This document shows positions 7,132 through 12,062 of a stretch of 12,062 nucleotides of DNA, one piece after another. A program made the translations under genes and the position numbers. This DNA is from an uncultured Elusimicrobium sp. (lineage in GTDB: Bacteria > Elusimicrobiota > Elusimicrobia > Elusimicrobiales > Elusimicrobiaceae): assembly GCA_902767385.1 (NCBI GenBank), contig CACXHA010000086.1, positions 1 to 12,062 of the forward strand, in the 5' to 3' direction. The notes beneath the pieces are model-generated. The model did not search any database. It was not told the DNA's origin and saw nothing but the letters and a program-made list of their open reading frames with translations. Numbering within the stretch: position 1 is the stretch's first letter; each line of letters starts with the position of its first letter.

Positions 7132-7739
7132 TAGTTTTTCTCCTGGCGCAGGGCATTGCGCATGTAAGGGTTGTGAAGTTTTTCATCTGCCACAGTAGAG
7201 CTGCACCGCCCCCCGTAACTATGTCCGGCAAAGATACGGGTATCTTCGGGCAAAGCGGCAATGCGGCGCAAACTGGCCAGCATATCGCGCGGGTTGGAAG
7301 AGGGCAAATCTACCCGTCCGCACGCGCCGGGGAAGAGAGTATCCCCGGTAAACAGTACATCTTCTATCAAAATACATACACATCCGGCGGTATGCCCGGG
7401 AGTAGCTAAAATTTGCACATCAAACGAACCGATTTGAAAGTGTTGGTCGCCTGCGTACGTGTGCAACAGTTCGGCGGGCAAGCCGGCTAACGCCACATCT
7501 TTTTCTTCCAAAAAAGCTTTTACATGAAAATGTTTCAATAGTGCCTGCGATAATTTTACGTGGTCAAAGTGCCCATGGGTAAAGAGGACTCCTTGCACAT
7601 TTAAATGGCGGGACTCCACCGTATGAATAATAAAATTGGGGTCCCACGCCGGGTCAATGAGCAACGCCTCTTTCCCGCGCGTAACTAAGTACGTGCAGTT
7701 ATCCATGGGGCCTAAATTTAATACTTCAATGTTTATCAT
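7131..7739 (-). CDS. Metallo-beta-lactamase-fold hydrolase (glyoxalase II-like)
   Basis: This 202-residue protein has the complete set of binuclear zinc ligands of the glyoxalase II branch: THGHFDH (H55, H57, D59, H60), H116 in TPGHTAG, D133 in FTGDTLF and H173 in AGHSYG. The blocks GRVDLPSS and the final ..E..HNPYMR are typical of YcbL/GloB-like thioester hydrolases. At about 200 residues it is the short form, lacking the extra glutathione-binding helices of full GloB, so the substrate is uncertain; a thioester hydrolase is the family-based guess. ATG 7739 is preferred, giving the usual short N-terminal strand; an upstream GTG at 7766 is possible but lies deeper in the preceding gene. It overlaps the end of the FtsB-like gene by 14 nt and touches lgt by one base, so the four genes from eno to lgt are probably translated together. 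Confidence 0.93.
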   Translation of the reverse strand: MINIEVLNLGPMDNCTYLVTRGKEALLIDPAWDPNFIIHTVESRHLNVQGVLFTHGHFDHVKLSQALLKHFHVKAFLEEKDVALAGLPAELLHTYAGDQHFQIGSFDVQILATPGHTAGCVCILIEDVLFTGDTLFPGACGRVDLPSSNPRDMLASLRRIAALPEDTRIFAGHSYGGRCSSTVADEKLHNPYMRNALRQEKN

Positions 7740-8022
7740 TGTTTTTAAACCTAAATTCAAGTTCACCGGGTTTGACCATATCGTAGCGGGTACGGGCCAG
7801 CATTTCCATATATTTGGGGTCTTGGTTTTCCAGTAATTTTTTTTCTTCTAATAATTGTTGATAACGGGTATCTAGTTCCCGGCTTTTTTTGGTAAGGCGG
7901 TGTACTTCCCATTTGTTGTGAACTAAATTTAAAACACTGCCTCCTAATAGAAGCGAGCCTGCCGCAATAATTAGGATTGAAATGAGAAGGGCTTTTTGTT
8001 TAGCAGATAAATTTTTTAGCAT
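7726..8022 (-). CDS. FtsB/DivIC-family septum protein
   Basis: This 98-residue protein has the bitopic layout of FtsB/DivIC: a short cytoplasmic N-terminus, one membrane helix (about residues 11-34), a charged coiled-coil (about 36-67) and the family ending D-x-x-Y-x-E-x-L-A-R-x-x-Y-x-M-V-K-P-G-E (68-87). FtsB acts with FtsL and FtsQ to activate septal peptidoglycan synthesis at the division site. It starts 2 nt after the enolase stop and has no good ribosome site, suggesting translational coupling. Enolase next to ftsB is a known arrangement in many Proteobacteria, which supports the call. DivIC/FtsB cannot be separated by sequence alone, so I give no symbol. Confidence 0.85.
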   Translation of the reverse strand: MLKNLSAKQKALLISILIIAAGSLLLGGSVLNLVHNKWEVHRLTKKSRELDTRYQQLLEEKKLLENQDPKYMEMLARTRYDMVKPGELEFRFKNNDKH

Positions 8023-8024
8023 AA

Positions 8025-9293
8025 TTAATAAAAGATTTTGTTTTTTGCGTAAATCGCTTTTGTTCCCAATTCCGTTTCAATTTGCAGCAGGCGGTTGTAT
8101 TTGGCAGTCCGTTCGCTACGGGCGGGTGCGCCGGTTTTAATGGCACCCGCGTTGGTAGCTACTGCCAAATCCGCAATAAAAGTGTCTTCCGTTTCTCCGG
8201 ATCGGTGGGAAACAATACACGCATAATCTTGTTGTTGGGCTAAATCCATAACGTCGATGGTTTCGGTTACTGTACCAATTTGATTGACTTTAATTAAAAT
8301 AGCGTTGGCGGCCTTTTTTTCAATACCCATTTTCAAGCGTTTGGGGTTGGTAACAAATAAGTCATCTCCCACTAAGCGGATTTTTTTACCCAGCGTTTGT
8401 GTAATTTGTTCCCAGCCAATCCAATCGTCTTCTTGCAGCGGGTCTTCTATAGATACAATCGGGTAGCGTTCGCACCAGGCGGAGTATATGGCGCAAAGTT
8501 CGCCGGCGGATAAATCGCTCCCTTCAAAATGGTACTTGCCGTTTTTATAAAATTCGCTAGCGGCACAATCCATAGCCAGGGAAATATTTTCGTGGCCGGC
8601 TTGTTTGGCAGCGGTTAAAATCGTTTTTAACACGTCTTCATGTTTGGAAATTTTGGGGGCAAAACCGCCCTCGTCCCCTACGGCAATCACCATCCCTTGT
8701 TGCTTAAGCAAACTGCGCAGTGCATGATAGGTTTCTGCAGCATAGCGCAACGCTTCTTGAAAGGTATCTGCGGCTGCGGGCACAATCATAAATTCTTGTA
8801 CGTCCAGGCCGGAATCGGCATGCTTGCCCCCGTTAATAATGTTGAGCATAGGGGTTGGCAAAATATATTCTTTATCTGGCAACGCATAAACGTTACGGAT
8901 ATATTTATAAAGAGGGATTTTAGCGCTGATACTTCCAGCACGCAACGTGGCTATGGAAACGGCAAGGGTTGCATTGGCCCCGAGTTGCGTTTTATTTTCG
9001 GTACCATCTATGGCAATCATTTTTTGGTCAATGGAGCGCACATCTTGTGCGTTCATCCCTTGCAAAATGAGATTTAAACTTTCTACGTTGGCTACGGCTT
9101 TTAATACGCCCTTTCCGTTATAGCGTTTTCCGCCGTCACGCAATTCCAATGCTTCGTGCGAACCGGTGGAAGCCCCACTGGGAACTGCGGCGCATCCCAC
9201 ACTGCCGTCATCTAAATAGACATCTGCCGATACCGTAGGATATCCGCGGGAATCTAAAATTTCCCGGGCTGCAATTTTTGCAATTTTCGCCAT
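8025..9293 (-). CDS. eno: Enolase (phosphopyruvate hydratase)
   Basis: Enolase converts 2-phosphoglycerate to phosphoenolpyruvate. The 422-residue length and all landmarks are standard: VPSGASTGSHEALELRDG (38-54), GDEGGFAP with E208 as catalytic acid/base, Mg ligands D242, E283 (IEDPL) and D310 (GDDLFVTN), catalytic K335 within the signature ILIKVNQIGTVTET (332-345), SHRSGETED (362-370) and GAPARSERTAKYN (388-400). The protein looks fully functional. The ATG has a strong ribosome site AAGGAG (9299-9304 on the complement) five or six bases upstream, in the 14-nt gap after the mutase stop, so it should be well translated. It is the second gene of the minus-strand operon, with the FtsB-like gene 2 nt downstream. 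Confidence 0.98.
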   Translation of the reverse strand: MAKIAKIAAREILDSRGYPTVSADVYLDDGSVGCAAVPSGASTGSHEALELRDGGKRYNGKGVLKAVANVESLNLILQGMNAQDVRSIDQKMIAIDGTENKTQLGANATLAVSIATLRAGSISAKIPLYKYIRNVYALPDKEYILPTPMLNIINGGKHADSGLDVQEFMIVPAAADTFQEALRYAAETYHALRSLLKQQGMVIAVGDEGGFAPKISKHEDVLKTILTAAKQAGHENISLAMDCAASEFYKNGKYHFEGSDLSAGELCAIYSAWCERYPIVSIEDPLQEDDWIGWEQITQTLGKKIRLVGDDLFVTNPKRLKMGIEKKAANAILIKVNQIGTVTETIDVMDLAQQQDYACIVSHRSGETEDTFIADLAVATNAGAIKTGAPARSERTAKYNRLLQIETELGTKAIYAKNKIFY

Positions 9294-9307
9294 GTAAACT
9301 CCTTAGG

Positions 9308-10795
9308 TTACACAATGCTGTCTATAATTTTTTTGCCTTCTTTAATTAGTGCCGCGGGTAATTTTTCATCAGGTCCTTCCGCATAGAGGCGGATGAGCCG
9401 CTCGGTGCTGGAAGGGCGGATAGCCAGCCAACTGCCGCCTTTTAAGATAAACTTAAACCCGTCGGTAGAGTCAATGCGCCAAACGGAAGTTTTGTTGATA
9501 GACAGCGGTGGCTTAATATCCAAGCGTTCCATGATGCGGTTAATTTCAGTTTCCGTTTTGGCAATACTGACTTTTTGATCAAACAGCTGCTTGTATTTTT
9601 TATAAAACTCTTTTTTAAGTTGCTTAAAAGATTTCTTTTCGGTGGCTAACAAATCTACCACTAATAAACAAGCCAACAGGCCGTCTTTGTCGGGAATATG
9701 ATTGGCAATTGCAATTCCGCCGGATTCTTCCATGCCCATTACATACTGGCCCGAAATCATGAGCTCGGTGATATATTTAAATCCAACGGGGGTATCGCGC
9801 AACATAAGGCCATGGCCTTTGGCTACTTGGTCTACCAAATTAGAAGTAATTACGCTGCGGCACACACGTCCTTTTTGTTTTTTATTACGTACTAAGTGGT
9901 CCAGAAGCATGGGAGCAATTTCGTTGGCGGAAATCCAATTCCCTTCGCAATCTATTAAACCGAATTTATCGCAATCGGGGTTACAAGCTAACCCCAAAGC
10001 TAGTTTCTTGCTGACGACGAGTTTTTTGAGTTCCTGCAAGCTAACCGGGCCGGCGTTAGGGATTTTCCCGCCAAATAAAACGTCATCTTCTTCGTGGATT
10101 CCTTCCACGGTAACGCCGTTTTTCTCTAAGAATGCCCGCAAGTAATTTTTAGCTGCCCCATGCAGCGGGTCTACCGCTACTTTAAGTTTGGACGCTTTTA
10201 GCGCACGCGTATTAATTAAGTTGTTCATGCGTGCTAAATATCCTTTGCGGAAATCTTTACTTACAATAACGGCGGCGTTTAACTCGTTAAAGTCCGTAGA
10301 AGAAGCTTTTAAAATTTGTGCATTGGTGGAGGGAATGCGCTTTTGAATATCTTCCATGATTTCATTGTTGGCAATTCCGCCGTAATAAGAAATCCATTTT
10401 ACGCCGTTTACAAAATATTCTCCTTCACTGCCGGTAATAACCAGGGCGCCCAAAGCGCATTCGTTAAGTACCGCCCACTCCGCTACCGGGGTAGGCAGCG
10501 GCAGTTCGTCAATTTTTACGGCAATTCCGTTTTGCACAAAAGCGTTGGCGGCTACGTAGGCTAGTTGCTTGGACAAAAAGCGGGTATCATACCCCACCAA
10601 GACCAGGGGTTTTTTCATCTTTTTCCCTTGGGCTTGGCAATGTTTTTTGTACCCTTCCCCTTCAAAACCATAGAAGGGATGTTCCAAAATGTGTTCGGAA
10701 ATCCCGTAAGCTAAGCGCTGCACGTTTAAGGCAGTTAAACCACCGGCAGTAACGGCGCGGAAACCGGCCGTGCTAAATTTAATATCTTCACTCAT
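9308..10795 (-). CDS. Atypical phosphoglucomutase/phosphomannomutase-family enzyme
   Basis: The 495-residue protein has the four-domain layout of alpha-D-phosphohexomutases, which move phosphate between C1 and C6 of sugars. It starts with IKFSTAGFRAV (like FGTxGxRG). It has the sugar-binding loop GMEESGG (354-360) and ends with the phosphate-binding loop RPSSTERLIRLYAE (460-473). Two core motifs are unusual. The phosphoserine loop, normally TASHNP, reads TGSEGE (121-126): Ser123 is kept but His-Asn-Pro are lost. The metal loop, normally DxDxDR, reads NPDCDK (272-277), with the first Asp as Asn and Arg as Lys. The protein is full length and not decayed, so activity with altered chemistry or substrate is possible. 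The residues GFRAV and Ser123 in correct spacing support this start. It is the first gene of the operon; its ATG is only about 3 nt from the predicted transcription start. Confidence 0.88.
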   Translation of the reverse strand: MSEDIKFSTAGFRAVTAGGLTALNVQRLAYGISEHILEHPFYGFEGEGYKKHCQAQGKKMKKPLVLVGYDTRFLSKQLAYVAANAFVQNGIAVKIDELPLPTPVAEWAVLNECALGALVITGSEGEYFVNGVKWISYYGGIANNEIMEDIQKRIPSTNAQILKASSTDFNELNAAVIVSKDFRKGYLARMNNLINTRALKASKLKVAVDPLHGAAKNYLRAFLEKNGVTVEGIHEEDDVLFGGKIPNAGPVSLQELKKLVVSKKLALGLACNPDCDKFGLIDCEGNWISANEIAPMLLDHLVRNKKQKGRVCRSVITSNLVDQVAKGHGLMLRDTPVGFKYITELMISGQYVMGMEESGGIAIANHIPDKDGLLACLLVVDLLATEKKSFKQLKKEFYKKYKQLFDQKVSIAKTETEINRIMERLDIKPPLSINKTSVWRIDSTDGFKFILKGGSWLAIRPSSTERLIRLYAEGPDEKLPAALIKEGKKIIDSIV

Positions 10796-10804
10796 CGTGT
10801 TGCC

Positions 10805-10833
10805 ATTATAGCAAAAAATGTCAAGGTGGGCAA
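10805..10833 (-). promoter_or_regulatory. Extended -10 promoter of the mutase-eno-ftsB-mbl-lgt-rluA operon
   Basis: On the minus strand there is a perfect TATAAT (10810-10805), preceded by TGC (extended -10) and, 17 nt upstream, TTGCCC (10833-10828; 4 of 6 match to TTGACA). Counting about 7 nt from the -10 puts the start of transcription near 10798, only about 3 nt before the ATG at 10795. No ribosome binding site can fit, so the mRNA is predicted to be leaderless or nearly so. Confidence 0.75.
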
Positions 10834-10879
10834 CGGTGAAAAACTAGGTTTTGGGAAGTTAAAGGACTGCCACGCAGGT

Positions 10880-10908
10880 AAGCATCTTTATGCAAAATTT
10901 GCTATGAT
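10880..10908 (+). promoter_or_regulatory. Extended -10 promoter of the sigma factor gene
   Basis: TATGAT at 10903-10908 is one mismatch from consensus and follows TGC (extended -10, TTTGCTATGAT). The -35 region (10880-10885, AAGCAT) is weak, which fits an extended -10 promoter. The predicted start, about 7 nt downstream, falls on or beside the A of the ATG at 10915, so the transcript should be leaderless. A short palindrome GCAAAATTTGC (10892-10902) and an inverted repeat GCAT-CTTT-ATGC (10882-10893) overlap it and could be regulator sites, but may be chance. Confidence 0.65.
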
Positions 10909-10914
10909 ACTTTT

Positions 10915-12062
10915 ATGGAATACACAGAACTTGACAGTGTAACCGAATATTTTAAACACTTAGGTAAAATTACCCAAGAGATTGACCGCGAAGAAATGGC
11001 GCGGCTGTGGAAGTTAGTTAAAAAAGGGGACGAAAAGGCCAAGAACCGCATTATGGAAATGAACTTGCGCCTGGTGGTACCGACGGCTAAACGCTTTCAA
11101 CGGCCTGGCATGGAGCTGATGGATTTAATTGAAGAAGGAAACTTAGGGCTCATGCAAGCCATTGAAAAGTTTGAACCTCAAAAGGGGTATCGCTTTTCTA
11201 CCTATGCTATTTACTGGATTGAGCAGTATATCCGCAAATACATTGAGGAACAATCGGGTTCTATTAAAATTCCTTCGCACGCGTGGGGCAATTTGAAACG
11301 TTGGTTTAAAGCGTGGAACGAGCTTAAGGAAGCCAATGGGCGTGATCCGTCCTTGCGGGAAATGGCGGAAGAGCTGGATTTAAGCGCTCGCCAGGTCAAA
11401 TCCATTATGGATACCCTAAATGCGGCCAAAGGGGTGGATTCTTTAACGGCCCTAGTGCGTGAAGAAGATGAAATGACATTGGAAGAAATGATTAGTGACG
11501 ACGGCAAAGGAAATCCGCATGATGTATTTGTCGCTAACGAGGACCAATCCAATTTAAAACAAAGTTTAGATGACCTGCAAGAACGGGACCGCCAAGTAAT
11601 CGTGATGCGCTATGGGTTGGACGATAACAACCCCAAAACGTTGGGCGAAGTGGCCGAGATTATGGGTTTGTCTCGTGAGCGGGTGCGCCAGATTGAAGAG
11701 CGTGCCATCCGTACTTTACGTTATGCCGCACAGAAAGCCGGCGTGTTGGAAATGTCCGCGCAAGATTTTCGTACTACCAAGTTGCATACGGCTATGCGTC
11801 CGCGTGTAAAAACGAATATTTTGGGTGAAGAAATAGATGATAGCCCACTAGCTAAATTGATTCGTCATAAAGTGGCACAAGCCAAGCAGCACCTGGCGCA
11901 AAAAAGGGCCGCTTCCCACAAGAGAAAGGGAAAAACAGTTAAAAAAGCAACTAAAAAATCGGTGAAAAAACCAATTACAAAAAAAGTTGCTAAAAAGACT
12001 GCTAAAAAATCTGTTTCCAAAAAGGCAATCCGCAAAGTAGCCAAAAAACCGGTTTCAAAAAC
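10915..12062 (+). CDS. Sigma-70 family RNA polymerase sigma factor with Lys-rich C-terminal tail (3' partial)
   Basis: The frame is open from ATG 10915 to the window end (382 complete codons). It begins directly with a region 1.2-like DSVTEYFKHLGKIT and has no region 1.1. Region 2 (about 38-115) includes NLRLVVPTAKRF, DLIEEGNLGLMQAIEKF and RFSTYAIYWIEQYIRKYI. Region 3 follows (about 119-180, LREMAEELDLSARQVKSI). Region 4 includes LQERDRQVIVMRYGLD and the helix-turn-helix TLGEVAEIMGLSRERVRQIE (242-261). Normal relatives read STYATWWIRQAI where this protein has STYAIYWIEQYI. After region 4 comes a linker (about 273-330), then a Lys/Ala/Val/Thr-rich tail from about 331 resembling histone H1-like KKATKKSVKKP repeats; the stop is outside the window. 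It could be the principal or an alternative sigma factor. No ribosome site precedes the ATG. Confidence 0.92.
   Translation, partial: MEYTELDSVTEYFKHLGKITQEIDREEMARLWKLVKKGDEKAKNRIMEMNLRLVVPTAKRFQRPGMELMDLIEEGNLGLMQAIEKFEPQKGYRFSTYAIYWIEQYIRKYIEEQSGSIKIPSHAWGNLKRWFKAWNELKEANGRDPSLREMAEELDLSARQVKSIMDTLNAAKGVDSLTALVREEDEMTLEEMISDDGKGNPHDVFVANEDQSNLKQSLDDLQERDRQVIVMRYGLDDNNPKTLGEVAEIMGLSRERVRQIEERAIRTLRYAAQKAGVLEMSAQDFRTTKLHTAMRPRVKTNILGEEIDDSPLAKLIRHKVAQAKQHLAQKRAASHKRKGKTVKKATKKSVKKPITKKVAKKTAKKSVSKKAIRKVAKKPVSK
11905..12062 (+). repeat. Lys-rich low-complexity tail repeats in the sigma factor
   Basis: From about residue 331 the protein becomes a run of short [K/R]-K-x(2-3) units such as VKKATKKSVKKP, ITKKVAKKTAKKS and VAKKP, with AAA/AAG codons throughout. 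The pattern resembles bacterial histone-H1-like and AlgP-type DNA-binding tails. The end is not in the window, so repeat number is unknown. Confidence 0.75.

Noticed and set aside
10811..10824. TTGACA on the minus strand close to TATAAT as a -35 box
   Set aside because: The spacing is only 8 nt, far too short. TTGCCC at 17 nt is the usable -35 candidate.
10932..10960. TTGACA inside the start of the sigma factor gene as a second promoter
   Set aside because: No -10-like hexamer lies 16-18 nt downstream, and it is within coding sequence.

Overview
The window reads as ordinary chromosome of a bacterium, packed with housekeeping genes in two convergent operons. One end of each flanking gene is cut by the window edge. 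My best guess is a gut-type Elusimicrobiota (Elusimicrobium-like) genome. This is an inference from three things: the Cys-rich secreted protein, the yacL-ispDF-cysS order, and the sigma factor with a lysine-rich tail. No rRNA or clade-specific marker is present to confirm it.

Layout. (1) 1-1059 (+): the 3' part of a secreted or surface Cys-rich repeat protein with two kinds of repeat, followed by two GC-rich hairpins (1064-1086 and 1106-1131). (2) 1324-5392 (+): a tight operon of yacL-like PIN/TRAM membrane protein, a natural IspD-IspF fusion, an unknown lipoprotein, and cysteinyl-tRNA synthetase. It ends in a strong terminator at 5414-5449. (3) 10795 down to 5442 (-): a tight operon of atypical phosphohexomutase, enolase, FtsB/DivIC-like protein, metallo-beta-lactamase-fold hydrolase, Lgt and an RluA-family pseudouridine synthase. 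It converges on the same terminator hairpin, which sits against its last stop codon. (4) 10915-12062 (+): a sigma-70 family factor, divergent from the mutase and running off the window, with a histone-H1-like Lys-rich C-terminal tail.

How the genes fit together. The plus-strand operon combines isoprenoid precursor synthesis (two MEP-pathway steps on one polypeptide) with Cys-tRNA charging. Its order resembles the yacL-ispD-ispF-...-cysS neighbourhood of Firmicutes. The minus-strand operon joins sugar-phosphate metabolism and glycolysis to the divisome (FtsB), lipoprotein maturation (Lgt) and rRNA modification. Lgt would lipidate proteins such as the lipoprotein encoded in the opposing operon. 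The 119-bp divergent intergenic region carries two extended -10 promoters with the same core TTTGCTATRAT. Each is so close to its ATG that both messages should be leaderless or nearly so.

I see no mobile element, CRISPR array, tRNA, rRNA or defence system. The points most worth a second look are the sigma factor (odd region 2.3/2.4 and Lys-rich tail), the paired leaderless promoters, the altered catalytic loop of the mutase, and the Cys-rich repeat protein.
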